This document shows, in pieces, positions 11,001 to 18,983 of a stretch of 34,347 bases of DNA. This DNA comes from Massilia sp. GTDB lineage: Bacteria; Pseudomonadota; Gammaproteobacteria; Burkholderiales; Burkholderiaceae_D. The DNA lies in contig JANYGW010000060.1 in NCBI GenBank assembly GCA_025359245.1, positions 1 to 34,347 on the forward strand, given 5' to 3'. Both the position numbers and the translations under genes were made by a program. Each line of letters starts with the position of its first letter. Position 1 is the first letter of the stretch. The notes below the pieces were generated by a model. The model made no database searches. It was not told where the DNA came from and saw nothing but the letters and a program-made list of their open reading frames with translations.

Positions 11001-11125
11001 CGTCAACCAGCCAAAAGGGTTGTGGAGGGGGATGCCGGGCTCTTGCTAGAAGGCAACCTGCCGGGTCTGGAAGCGCTTCTCAGTTGCATTCATATAAATA
11101 TTATTGTTTTTTGTGCCTTTCTTTT

Positions 11126-11202
11126 GTATCTTTATGTAATTTCTAACCGGTTTGATACACGGCGATACAATTCGCCCCCTGCTTGCAATCTCCACGATAC
11201 AT
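11126..11202. promoter_or_regulatory. AT-rich regulatory region with repeated GATACA boxes
   Basis: The 311-bp gap between metH and the BrnA-like gene contains no credible gene. Its centre (about 11080-11230) is much richer in A+T than its neighbours. It carries GATACA at 11155-11160, 11165-11170 (exactly 10 bp apart) and 11197-11202, and the inverse TGTATC at 11126-11131. The second copy lies inside a dyad GGCGA-TACAAT-TCGCC (11162-11177) whose centre resembles a -10 box. This arrangement fits an autoregulatory operator for the downstream antitoxin-like gene, by analogy with BrnA; it is not shown. Confidence 0.4.
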
Positions 11203-11256
11203 ACGGCGACGACAATACTATCTATGCGGCAACACACGCCGTTTGGGGAATTATTG

Positions 11257-11490
11257 ATGAACGAAGATTTTCACGCCACCTGGCCAGAACAGGCCATTAT
11301 GAATACAGATACCGACACCCAGCAGCGCCACGCCAGCAATGTGCCAATGAAACAGATCGTGACGATCCGGCTGGACGTCGACATGCTGAACTGGTTCAAG
11401 GCCGCCGGCCCTGGCTACCAGACCCGGATCAACCAGATCCTGCGCGAGCATATGGCAGAGCAGCGCACGCCGCACGGCGCCGCCGAATAG
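11257..11490 (+). CDS. BrnA-like antitoxin, without a partner toxin
   Basis: A 77-residue protein. The C-terminal half, VTIRLDVDMLNWFKAAGPGY followed by QTRINQILREHM, matches the ribbon-helix-helix core of the BrnA antitoxin family (PF14384), which binds DNA as a dimer and neutralises the BrnT ribonuclease. In a typical system brnT lies directly upstream of brnA; here the upstream 311 bp holds no toxin-like frame and fmt follows in convergent orientation, so this is an orphan. Start at 11257 is chosen because GGGGAA lies 7 nt before it; a longer frame from 11152 would run through the repeat region. It may act only as a DNA-binding regulator. Confidence 0.75.
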   Translation: MNEDFHATWPEQAIMNTDTDTQQRHASNVPMKQIVTIRLDVDMLNWFKAAGPGYQTRINQILREHMAEQRTPHGAAE

Positions 11491-11509
11491 TTGGCAGCGC
11501 ATTCCGGTC

Positions 11510-12466
11510 TCAGTCGAAACTGAGTCCGGCCAGGGGGAAGCCCTTGAGGAACTCGGCCGCAGGCAGACGCTTGCCGCCGGGCTTTTGCAATTCCGTCAGG
11601 CGCAAGGTGCCGCCCTTGCAGGCCACCACGATGCCATGCTGCGCATCGGCGGCCAGCACCTGGCCGGCCAGCGCGTCGCTGCCGGCATCGATGACGTCGG
11701 CGCCCCAGATCTTGATCACCACGCCATTGACCTCGGCGTGCGCCCCCGGAAACGGATTGAAGGCGCGGATCTTGCGCCCCAGTTCAGGCGCCGGGCGCGT
11801 GAAATCGAGTGCCGCTTCATCCTTGCTGATCTTGGCGGCGTAGCTGACCCCCGCCTCGGGCTGGGGCGCGGCCGCCAGCTTGCCTTCGGCGCGCAAGGTC
11901 AGCGCCTGCACGATCATGGCGGCGCCCAGCCGCGCCAGCCGGTCGTGCAGCGTGGCGGTGGTGTCGCGGGCCCCGATCGCGACCCGTTCGGCCAGCAGCA
12001 TCGGCCCGGTGTCGAGTCCTTCTTCCATTTCCATGATCGTCACGCCGGTTTCCAGGTCGCCCGCCTCGATTGCGCGGTGGATCGGCGCGGCGCCGCGCCA
12101 GCGCGGCAGCAGCGAACCGTGGATATTGATGCAGGGCTTGATGGCCAGCGTGCTGCGCGGCAGGAGCAGGCCGTAGGCGGCCACCACCATGACATCGTAA
12201 TCGGTGGCCAGCAGGCGCGCGTGGGCGGCCTGGGCCTGGGCCGCCCGTTCCGGATCCTTGCTGTCGGTGCGCAGCGACAGCGGCTGCAGCACCTCGATGC
12301 CGTGCGCCAGCGCGTATTGCTTGACGGCCGAGGCGTGCAGCTGCAAGCCGCGCCCGGCGGGGCGGTCGGGCTGGGTCAGCACCAGCGGAATGGCGAAGCC
12401 AGCCTGGTGCAGCGCTTCCAGTGCCACCGCGGCGAACTCGGGCGTGCCGGCGAAGATGACTTTCAT
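11510..12466 (-). CDS. fmt: Methionyl-tRNA formyltransferase
   Basis: A 318-residue enzyme that formylates initiator Met-tRNA using 10-formyltetrahydrofolate. The N-terminal Rossmann-like catalytic domain opens with [19 protein letters not shown]. The family signature [20 protein letters not shown] is intact, and [12 protein letters not shown] follows. The C-terminal OB-like domain (about 210-318) binds tRNA ([13 protein letters not shown]). It lies 4 bp downstream of def, the usual operon order def-fmt, coupling formylation with later deformylation. Length and motifs are normal. Confidence 0.97.
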   Translation of the reverse strand: MKVIFAGTPEFAAVALEALHQAGFAIPLVLTQPDRPAGRGLQLHASAVKQYALAHGIEVLQPLSLRTDSKDPERAAQAQAAHARLLATDYDVMVVAAYGLLLPRSTLAIKPCINIHGSLLPRWRGAAPIHRAIEAGDLETGVTIMEMEEGLDTGPMLLAERVAIGARDTTATLHDRLARLGAAMIVQALTLRAEGKLAAAPQPEAGVSYAAKISKDEAALDFTRPAPELGRKIRAFNPFPGAHAEVNGVVIKIWGADVIDAGSDALAGQVLAADAQHGIVVACKGGTLRLTELQKPGGKRLPAAEFLKGFPLAGLSFD

Positions 12467-12470
12467 CGGC

Positions 12471-13013
12471 TCAGAAACGCCGTCCGGCGGCCTTCAGCGC
12501 GGCCTCGCGTTCGATGCCGCGGCCTTCCTTGAGCATCTTGGCCTTGATCCGGTTGCGCTTGAGCGGCGACAGGTAGTCGACGAAGACCTTGCCCAGCAAA
12601 TGTTCCATTTCGTGCTGGATGCACACGGCCAGCAAGCCGTCGGCCTCCAGCTCGAACGGCTGGCCGTCGGCGTCGAATGCGCTGACCTTGACCTGGGCCG
12701 GGCGTTCGACGCCGTCGTAGATGCCGGGCACCGACAGGCAGCCTTCGTCGTAGACCTGCTTTTCGGCGCTGGCCCAGACGATGGCCGGGTTGATGAACAC
12801 GCGCAGCTGGTCCTTGGTGTCGGACGTGTCGATGATCACCAGTTGCTCGTGCACGTCGACCTGGCTGGCGGCTAGTCCGACACCGGGCGCGTCGTACATG
12901 GTCTCGGCCATGTCGGCGACCAGTTTGTGGATGCGGTCGCCGAATTCGGTGACCGGTTTGGCAACCTTGTGCAAACGTGCATCGGGATAGCGGAGAATAT
13001 TAAGTATTGCCAT
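12471..13013 (-). CDS. def: Peptide deformylase
   Basis: A 180-residue metalloenzyme removing the formyl group from nascent proteins. All three motifs are present: [13 protein letters not shown] (metal-binding Cys) and QHEMEH (two metal-binding His and catalytic Glu). The start [11 protein letters not shown] is typical of the family. First gene of the def-fmt operon. It diverges from the LysM-dprA-smg genes across a 280-bp region containing an inverted repeat TTGTTG/CAACAA (13061-13066, 13083-13088). No clear Shine-Dalgarno precedes the ATG. Confidence 0.97.
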   Translation of the reverse strand: MAILNILRYPDARLHKVAKPVTEFGDRIHKLVADMAETMYDAPGVGLAASQVDVHEQLVIIDTSDTKDQLRVFINPAIVWASAEKQVYDEGCLSVPGIYDGVERPAQVKVSAFDADGQPFELEADGLLAVCIQHEMEHLLGKVFVDYLSPLKRNRIKAKMLKEGRGIEREAALKAAGRRF

Positions 13014-13128
13014 ATGTCTTATTAACTCAGTAACAATTCAGGTGATTTTTTGCTTACTTTTTGTTGGAAGAATGCTCAATTACAACAAAAACGCAACAGT
13101 GCGACAGGGGGCTGGAACGCGGTTTTTC

Positions 13129-13157
13129 TTGCTACTTCAAGGATTTATGTGCAGAAT
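13129..13157 (+). promoter_or_regulatory. Candidate promoter for LysM-dprA-smg
   Basis: TTGCTA (13129-13134), 17 bp, CAGAAT (13152-13157): each hexamer matches the sigma-70 consensus at 4 of 6 positions with ideal spacing. It would give a leader of about 130 nt before the LysM gene. Speculative; no other feature is evident in the stretch 13089-13293. Confidence 0.25.
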
Positions 13158-13293
13158 TTGATCCAGTTCGGCAAGCTTGGCCCCAGATTGATCGGTAGGG
13201 TGGCGTTAAATCGTTGTCTCTTGCGCTCTGGCTGGCCAGGTAATGAGTCCAGCTAGCAATTCCGTGTTAATGCCGCACTTAACGGACATCTCA

Positions 13294-14394
13294 ATGAAAA
13301 ATTTTAGCACAGTCAGCGCCCGCATAGCAGCCGCAGCGCTTTTCACCGGCCTGCTGGCCCTGCCGGCCCAGGCCGCCACGGTATGCGAATTCCGCCCGAA
13401 TGCCCCCGACCAGCACCTGGTGGTCAAGGGCGATACCTTGTGGGATATTTCCGGCAAGTTCCTCGAGCACCCGTGGTGCTGGCCCCAGGTGTGGGGCATG
13501 AACAAGGAAGAAATCAAGAATCCGCACTGGATCTATCCGGGCCAGATCGTGTATTTCGACCGCCTCAACCGGCGCTTGTCGCTCAACAAGCCGGGTTCCG
13601 GCGATGGCGGCGGCGCCAATGGCACCGTGCGCATGTCGCCGCAGATCCGCACCGAAGGCCTGGGCGTCGATGCGATCGCCTCGATTCCGTCGTCCGTGAT
13701 CGAGCCGTTCCTGTCGCAGCCGCTGGTGGTCGAAGCCGACGAAATGAGCGGCGCGCCGCGCATCATCGCCGCGCGCGAAAGCCGCATCTTCCTGGCCAAG
13801 GATGAAAAAGTCTATGTGCGTGGCCCCCTCAAGGGCATCACCTCGTTCCAGGTCTACCGGCCCGGCATTCCGCTGAAAGATCCCGGCACCGGCAAGCTGC
13901 TGGCCTACGAGGCGGCCTACCTGGGCACGGTCAAGCTGCATGCCGAAGCGAAGGCCGGCAGCGACGTCCACACCTTCATCGTGTCCGACTCGAAACAGGA
14001 AATGGCCGTCGGCGACCTGCTGATGCCGGCCCCGCCTACCGCGGTGCGCAACTATGTGCCGCATCAGCCCGACCGCGCCATCAGCGCGCGCGTGCTCGGC
14101 ATCTACTCGGGCGTGTCGTACGCCGGACAGAACCAGGTGATCAGCATAAACCGCGGCAGCCTTGACGGGATCGATATCGCCTCCGTGCTGCAGCTGTACA
14201 CTCTGGGCAAGACCGTCAAGGACGCCACCGCCAGCAAAGGCCGGTTCGGCATGAGCACCACGATGGTCAAGCTGCCCGACGAGCAATCCGGCACCCTGTT
14301 CATTTTCCGCACCTTCAAGCACATCTCGTATGGCTTGATCATGCAAGTGACGGATCCGGTCGAAGTCGGCGACGTGGTCAAATCACCGGAGTAA
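13294..14394 (+). CDS. Exported LysM-domain protein
   Basis: A 366-residue protein from the chosen ATG, which places a clean signal peptide at the N-terminus (MKNFSTVSARIAAAALFTG, then LLALPAQA cleaved before ATVCEF). Upstream in-frame starts at 13243 and 13270 would bury it. Residues about 43-90 form a LysM module (LVVKGDTLWDISGKFL ... WCWPQVWGMNKEEIKNPHWIYPGQIVYF), a peptidoglycan-binding fold. The rest, about 270 residues, has no motif I can name; it probably sits in the periplasm. A LysM gene directly before dprA is a conserved betaproteobacterial arrangement, but no functional link to DNA uptake is established. Gap to dprA is 7 bp. Confidence 0.88.
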   Translation: MKNFSTVSARIAAAALFTGLLALPAQAATVCEFRPNAPDQHLVVKGDTLWDISGKFLEHPWCWPQVWGMNKEEIKNPHWIYPGQIVYFDRLNRRLSLNKPGSGDGGGANGTVRMSPQIRTEGLGVDAIASIPSSVIEPFLSQPLVVEADEMSGAPRIIAARESRIFLAKDEKVYVRGPLKGITSFQVYRPGIPLKDPGTGKLLAYEAAYLGTVKLHAEAKAGSDVHTFIVSDSKQEMAVGDLLMPAPPTAVRNYVPHQPDRAISARVLGIYSGVSYAGQNQVISINRGSLDGIDIASVLQLYTLGKTVKDATASKGRFGMSTTMVKLPDEQSGTLFIFRTFKHISYGLIMQVTDPVEVGDVVKSPE

Positions 14395-14401
14395 TATCGC
14401 C

Positions 14402-15502
14402 GTGCAAGACACGGACCCCGCAGCTAGTCATTGGCTACGCCTGGCACACACGCCAGGCGTGGGTCCGGTCACGGTGCAGCGCCTGCTGCAACATTTCGAT
14501 CATCCCCAGGACATTTTTTCAGCCGGCCACGCAGCGCTCGCTGCACTCGTGTCCGACGCCAGCGCGCGCGCGCTGTGCACGCCGCCCGACGACGGCGGAC
14601 GCGACGCCATCGCACGCGCGCTGGCCTGGCAGCAACTGCCCGCGCATCAGCTGCTGACCCTGGCCGACCCGCGCTATCCGGCCCTGCTGCGCCAGATTCC
14701 CGATCCCCCGGTCGTGCTGTACGCAGTCGGCCGGATTGCCTTGCTCGACGCGCCAGCGGTGGCCATCGTCGGCAGCCGCAATGCGACCGCGCAAGGGGTG
14801 GCCAACGCGGGCGCGTTCGCCCAGGCGCTCAGCGGCGCCGGCCTGACCATCGTCTCCGGCATGGCGCTCGGCATCGACGCCGCCGCGCATGAGGGCGGCT
14901 TGCTGGGCGCCGGCTCGACCGTGGCGGTGGTCGGCACCGGCATCGACCGCATCTATCCGCGCAGCAACCAGCAGCTGGCTTACCGTATTGCCGAGCACGG
15001 CTGCATAGTAAGCGAGTACCCACTCGGCATGCGTCCGCTGGCCGCCAATTTCCCGCGCCGCAACCGCTTGATCAGCGGCCTGGCGTGCGCGGTGCTGGTG
15101 GTCGAGGCTGCCGCCGGGTCCGGTTCGCTGATCACCGCCCATGTCGCCAACGAGCAGGGGCGCGACGTGTTTGCGATTCCCGGTTCGATCCATGCGCCGC
15201 TGGCCAAGGGCTGCCACAAGCTGATCAAGCAGGGCGCCAAGCTGGTCGAGTCGGCCGCCGACCTGCTCGACGAGTTGCGCATGGCGCCGCTGGCGCGCAT
15301 GGCCGAGCTGCAAGAGCCGGCCTGCGGCGGCGAATTCATGGCGCTGCTCGACGCGCTCGGCCACGGCCCGGTCGGCACCGACCGCCTGGCGGCGCTGACC
15401 CGCACCCCTCCGGGCTTGCTGGCCGGGCAATTGCTGGCGCTGGAACTGGCCGGCCACATCGAAAGGTTGCCCGGCGGATTGTTCCAGCGCGTCCATACGT
15501 GA
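14402..15502 (+). CDS. dprA: DNA-processing protein DprA (Smf)
   Basis: A 366-residue protein from a GTG start. By family, DprA binds incoming single-stranded DNA during natural transformation and loads RecA. An N-terminal helix-hairpin segment (WLRLAHTPGVGPVTVQRLL) precedes the Rossmann-like core with AIVGSRNATAQG, VSGMALGIDAAAHEGGL, VAVVGTGIDRIYPRSN and GSIHAPLAKGCHKLIKQGA. A C-terminal winged-helix DML1-like domain (about 305-362) ends the chain. An intact dprA suggests transformability but does not prove it, since the uptake genes are not in the window. smg follows after 48 bp. Confidence 0.95.
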   Translation: MQDTDPAASHWLRLAHTPGVGPVTVQRLLQHFDHPQDIFSAGHAALAALVSDASARALCTPPDDGGRDAIARALAWQQLPAHQLLTLADPRYPALLRQIPDPPVVLYAVGRIALLDAPAVAIVGSRNATAQGVANAGAFAQALSGAGLTIVSGMALGIDAAAHEGGLLGAGSTVAVVGTGIDRIYPRSNQQLAYRIAEHGCIVSEYPLGMRPLAANFPRRNRLISGLACAVLVVEAAAGSGSLITAHVANEQGRDVFAIPGSIHAPLAKGCHKLIKQGAKLVESAADLLDELRMAPLARMAELQEPACGGEFMALLDALGHGPVGTDRLAALTRTPPGLLAGQLLALELAGHIERLPGGLFQRVHT

Positions 15503-15550
15503 AGTGCGCGGCACTTGTGTCCGAGCGAGCTTAACTGATAGAGTAGAGCC

Positions 15551-16015
15551 ATGTTCGATATCCTTGTCTATCTTTACGAGACGTACTACCGTCCGGATGC
15601 CTGCCCCGAGCCGGCCGCCTTGGCGCGCAAGCTCTCTGCGGTCGGCTTTGACGATGTCGAAATCTCCGAGGCGATCGTGTGGCTCAACGACCTGACCGAA
15701 ATGGCCGGGGCCGAGCCGAGCGCGGCGTTCTCGTCGTCCGGCACCCGCTTCTATGTCCAGCAAGAGTACGACGCGCTGGGCAGCGCCGCGGTCGGCTTCA
15801 TCCAGTTCCTCGAAAGCGCCAAGGTGCTTTCGCCCGTGCAGCGCGAAATCGTCATCGAGCGCGCGCTGGCGCTGGAAGAGTCGCCGGTGGGCCTGGGCAA
15901 GCTCAAGATCATCGTCTTGATGTTGCTCTGGAGCCAAGGAAAAGAGCCGGACGCGCTGATGTTCGACGACCTGTTCGGTTCCGACGACGAGCAAGCCCCG
16001 CGCCTGCTGCACTGA
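15551..16015 (+). CDS. smg: Smg family protein (DUF494)
   Basis: A 154-residue soluble acidic protein with the family N-terminus [13 protein letters not shown] and the segment [15 protein letters not shown]. Smg proteins have no settled function; they lie next to dprA and a topoisomerase gene across beta- and gammaproteobacteria, as here. Part of the LysM-dprA-smg cluster. Confidence 0.93.
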   Translation: MFDILVYLYETYYRPDACPEPAALARKLSAVGFDDVEISEAIVWLNDLTEMAGAEPSAAFSSSGTRFYVQQEYDALGSAAVGFIQFLESAKVLSPVQREIVIERALALEESPVGLGKLKIIVLMLLWSQGKEPDALMFDDLFGSDDEQAPRLLH

Positions 16016-16241
16016 TTTACCCCGGCCGTTTTGCCCCATAAGCAACGCAAACCGCGGCTGGCGCCGGTTTGTCGGCGCGCGCATGCAGAGCCCACTTGCA
16101 GATTTCCCGGCAACCCGCTTATCATTGGCCGCGCAGCGGATTGTTACAATTCGTGTATCAGAACGACAAAATTTCGATGCTTGCGGCCGAGCATGTATGA
16201 TGCGCGTGCCGAACCACCTAATTAGTACGACGAGAAACCAT
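16016..16241 (+). promoter_or_regulatory. smg-topB intergenic region with probable topB promoter
   Basis: This 226-bp gap has an AAACCG/CGGTTT inverted repeat (16049-16054, 16065-16070), perhaps a weak terminator after smg. A promoter-like pair follows (TTGCAG 16096-16101, 18 bp, TATCAT 16120-16125). A frame continues open upstream of the topB start but lacks any domain, so the region is read as non-coding. Confidence 0.3.
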
Positions 16242-18932
16242 ATGACAAAAACCCTCATCATCGCCGAGAAGCCCTCCGTCGCGAACGATATCGCCAAGAC
16301 GCTGGGCGGCTTCACCAAGCACGATGAGTACTTCGAATCGGACGAGTATGTCTTGTCGTCGGCAGTCGGCCACCTGCTCGAGATCGCGGTGCCGGAAGAG
16401 CACGACGTCAAGCGCGGCAAATGGAGCTTCGCGCACCTGCCGATGATCCCGCCGTACTTCGCACTCAACCCGATCGCCAAGACCGAGGCGCGCCTGAAGG
16501 TGCTCAATCGCCTGATCAAGCGCAAGGACGTCACCGCCCTGATCAACGCCTGCGATGCCGGGCGCGAGGGCGAACTGATTTTCCGTTTGATCCAGCAGAA
16601 CGCCAAGGCCAAGCAGCCGGTCCAGCGCCTGTGGCTGCAGTCGATGACGCCGGGCGCGATCCGCGAAGGCTTCACCAAGCTGCGCAGCGACGAAGAGATG
16701 CTGCCGCTGGCCGACGCGGCGCGCTGCCGCTCGGAAGCGGACTGGCTGATCGGCATCAACGGCACCCGCGCGATGACAGCCTTCAACTCGAAAGAGGGCG
16801 GCTTCTACCTGACCACCGTGGGCCGCGTGCAGACGCCGACCCTGTCGATCGTGGTCGAACGCGAAGAGAAGATCAAGCGCTTCGTGTCGCGCGACTTCTG
16901 GGAAGTGCGCGCCGAATTCGTGTGCGCCGCCGGCTTCTACGAAGGGCGCTGGCTGGACCAGTCGTTCAAGAAGGACGAGAACGATCCCGAGCGCCGTCCC
17001 GAGCGCTTGTGGAGCAAGGCCGCGGCCGACACCATCGCCATGGCCTGCAAGGGCCGCCAGGGCGCCGTCACCGAGGAATCGAAGCCGACCACCTCGATGG
17101 CGCCGGCGCTGTTCGACCTGACGTCGCTGCAGCGCGAGGCCAACGGCCGCTTCGGCTTCTCGGCCAAGAACACGCTCGGCCTGGCCCAGGCGCTGTACGA
17201 AAAGCACAAGGTATTGACGTATCCGCGTACCGATTCGCGCCACCTGCCGGAAGACTACATCGACACCGTCAAGGAGACGATGGTCGGCCTGGCCGAGAAC
17301 AACAACTATCACCAGTTCGCCAAGCAGATCACCGACAAGGGCTGGGTCAAGCCGAACAAGAAAATCTTCGACAACACCAAGATCTCGGATCACTTCGCGA
17401 TCATCCCGACCACGCTGGCGCCGAAGAATTTGTCGGAGCCGGAGCAGAAACTGTACGACCTGGTGACGCGCCGCTTCATGGCGGTGTTCTTCCCGCCGGC
17501 CGAGTTCCAGGTCACCACGCGCTTTACCGAAGTGTCGGGCCACCAGTTCAAGACCGAAGGCAAGGTCATGACCAATCCGGGCTGGCTGGCGATCTACGGC
17601 AAGGAAGCGTCGACCGATAGCGACAAGGACGACAACACCGGCGGCAACCTGGTCCCGGTGGCCAAGGGCGAGAAGGTGCATACCGAATCGGTCACGGCCA
17701 ACGGCCTGGTCACCAAGCCGCCTGCGCGCTACACCGAGGCGACGCTGCTGTCGGCGATGGAAGGCGCGGGCAAGCTGATCGACGACGACGAGCTGCGCGA
17801 CGCGATGGCCGGCAAGGGCCTGGGCACGCCAGCGACGCGCGCCGCCATCATCGAGGGCTTGCTGGGCGAGCGCTACCTGCTGCGCGAAGGGCGCGAACTG
17901 ATGCCGACCGCGAAAGCATCGCAGCTGATGACGCTGCTGCGCGGCCTGGGCGTGAACGAACTGACCGCGCCCGAACTGACGGGCGAATGGGAATACAAGC
18001 TGTCGCAGATGGAAAAGGGCAAAATCTCGCGCGAGGAATTCATGCGCGAAATCGCCCAGATGACCCAGATCATCGTCAAGCGCGCCAAGGAATACAACAA
18101 CGACACGATCCCGGGCGATTACGCGACATTGACGACGCCGTGCCCGAATTGCGGCGGCGTGGTCAAGGAAAACTACCGCCGTTTTGCCTGCACCAAGTGC
18201 GAATTCAACATGAGCAAAACGCCGGGCAGCCGCCAGTTCGAGATCGCCGAAGTCGAAGAACTGCTGGAGAAGCGCACCATCGGGCCGATGCAGGGCTTCC
18301 GCTCGAAGATGGGGCGTCCGTTCGCGGCCATCCTGCGCATCGTGCGCGATGAAGAGATCAAGAACTGCAAGCTGGAGTTCGACTTCGGCCAGAACGACGA
18401 CGATGAAAACGCCGAGGGCGTCGACTTCACCGACCAGACGCCGCTCGGGCCGTGTCCGAAGTGCGCTGGCGGCGTGTTCGAAATGGGCCTGTCGTATGTG
18501 TGCCAGAACAGTGTCGCCAAGCCGAAGACGTGCGATTTCCGCAGCGGCCGTATCATCCTGCAGCAGGAAATCCTGCCCGAGCAGATGGTCAAGCTGCTCA
18601 ACGACGGCAAGACCGACCTGATGCCGGGTTTCGTGTCGCAGCGCACGCGCCGTCCGTTCAAGGCCTTCCTGGTCAAGGGCAAGGACGGCAAGATCAGCTT
18701 CGAGTTCGAAGAGCGCAAGGCCAAGCCGGGCGCCAAGGTCAAGGCCGCGGCGGTAGCCGATCCGGAAGAGGGCGACGAGGCGGCACCAGCCAAGAAAACC
18801 GCTGTGAAGGCGGCCGCCAAGAAGGCGCCGGCCAAAAAGGCGGCCGCCAAGAAGGCGCCGGCCAAGAAAGCGCCAGCGAAAAAAGCCGCCGCAAAAAAAG
18901 CGCCGGCCAAGAAGGCCGCCGCAGCAGAGTAA
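16242..18932 (+). CDS. topB: DNA topoisomerase III with histone H1-like tail
   Basis: An 896-residue type IA topoisomerase. The Toprim domain is at the N-terminus (MTKTLIIAEKPSVANDIAKT; NACDAGREGELIF supplies metal ligands). The catalytic tyrosine is Tyr327 in LTYPRTDSR. Two C-terminal zinc-ribbon modules follow (CPNCGGVV...CTKCEF and CPKCAGG...CQN...C). The last 50 or so residues are an almost pure repeat of AKKAPAKKAAAKKAP type, a lysine/alanine tail like that of histone H1 and absent from E. coli TopB; it probably binds DNA nonspecifically. The start at 16242 is fixed by the family N-terminus. In E. coli the gene near dprA-smg is a topA-like fragment; here a full topB occupies that place. 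Confidence 0.95.
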   Translation: MTKTLIIAEKPSVANDIAKTLGGFTKHDEYFESDEYVLSSAVGHLLEIAVPEEHDVKRGKWSFAHLPMIPPYFALNPIAKTEARLKVLNRLIKRKDVTALINACDAGREGELIFRLIQQNAKAKQPVQRLWLQSMTPGAIREGFTKLRSDEEMLPLADAARCRSEADWLIGINGTRAMTAFNSKEGGFYLTTVGRVQTPTLSIVVEREEKIKRFVSRDFWEVRAEFVCAAGFYEGRWLDQSFKKDENDPERRPERLWSKAAADTIAMACKGRQGAVTEESKPTTSMAPALFDLTSLQREANGRFGFSAKNTLGLAQALYEKHKVLTYPRTDSRHLPEDYIDTVKETMVGLAENNNYHQFAKQITDKGWVKPNKKIFDNTKISDHFAIIPTTLAPKNLSEPEQKLYDLVTRRFMAVFFPPAEFQVTTRFTEVSGHQFKTEGKVMTNPGWLAIYGKEASTDSDKDDNTGGNLVPVAKGEKVHTESVTANGLVTKPPARYTEATLLSAMEGAGKLIDDDELRDAMAGKGLGTPATRAAIIEGLLGERYLLREGRELMPTAKASQLMTLLRGLGVNELTAPELTGEWEYKLSQMEKGKISREEFMREIAQMTQIIVKRAKEYNNDTIPGDYATLTTPCPNCGGVVKENYRRFACTKCEFNMSKTPGSRQFEIAEVEELLEKRTIGPMQGFRSKMGRPFAAILRIVRDEEIKNCKLEFDFGQNDDDENAEGVDFTDQTPLGPCPKCAGGVFEMGLSYVCQNSVAKPKTCDFRSGRIILQQEILPEQMVKLLNDGKTDLMPGFVSQRTRRPFKAFLVKGKDGKISFEFEERKAKPGAKVKAAAVADPEEGDEAAPAKKTAVKAAAKKAPAKKAAAKKAPAKKAPAKKAAAKKAPAKKAAAAE

Positions 18933-18943
18933 TCTGGCCTGCG

Positions 18944-18983
18944 AAAAAAAAGCCGCGAACCTTTGACAGTTCGCGGCTTTTTT
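18944..18983. terminator. Bidirectional Rho-independent terminator
   Basis: A run of A (18944-18951), the arm GCCGCGAAC, an 8-nt loop CTTTGACA, the arm GTTCGCGGC and a run of six T (18978-18983). The stem extends through A-T pairs and works in both directions. It serves topB (plus) and the CoaD-HD gene (minus), whose stop codon overlaps the T-run. Confidence 0.92.

Noticed and set aside
10946-11060. Possible cobalamin or S-adenosylhomocysteine riboswitch before metH
   Set aside because: No B12-box-like word or recognisable SAH core could be matched on the minus strand, and the only good -10 leaves a leader of about 43 nt, too short for either.
16083-16241. N-terminal extension of topB by 53 residues
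   Set aside because: The family begins with the M-x-K-x-L-I-I-A-E-K-P strand at 16242; the upstream part has no conservation-like pattern and covers a probable promoter.
14519-16786. Minus-strand frame of 755 codons across dprA, smg and the start of topB
   Set aside because: It runs antisense through three well-supported genes and has no domain or plausible translation start.
18781-18932. Repeat-rich end of topB as a frameshift or tandem-repeat array
   Set aside because: The frame stays open and gives a regular Lys/Ala tail ending in a stop just before a strong terminator, so it is a real C-terminus.
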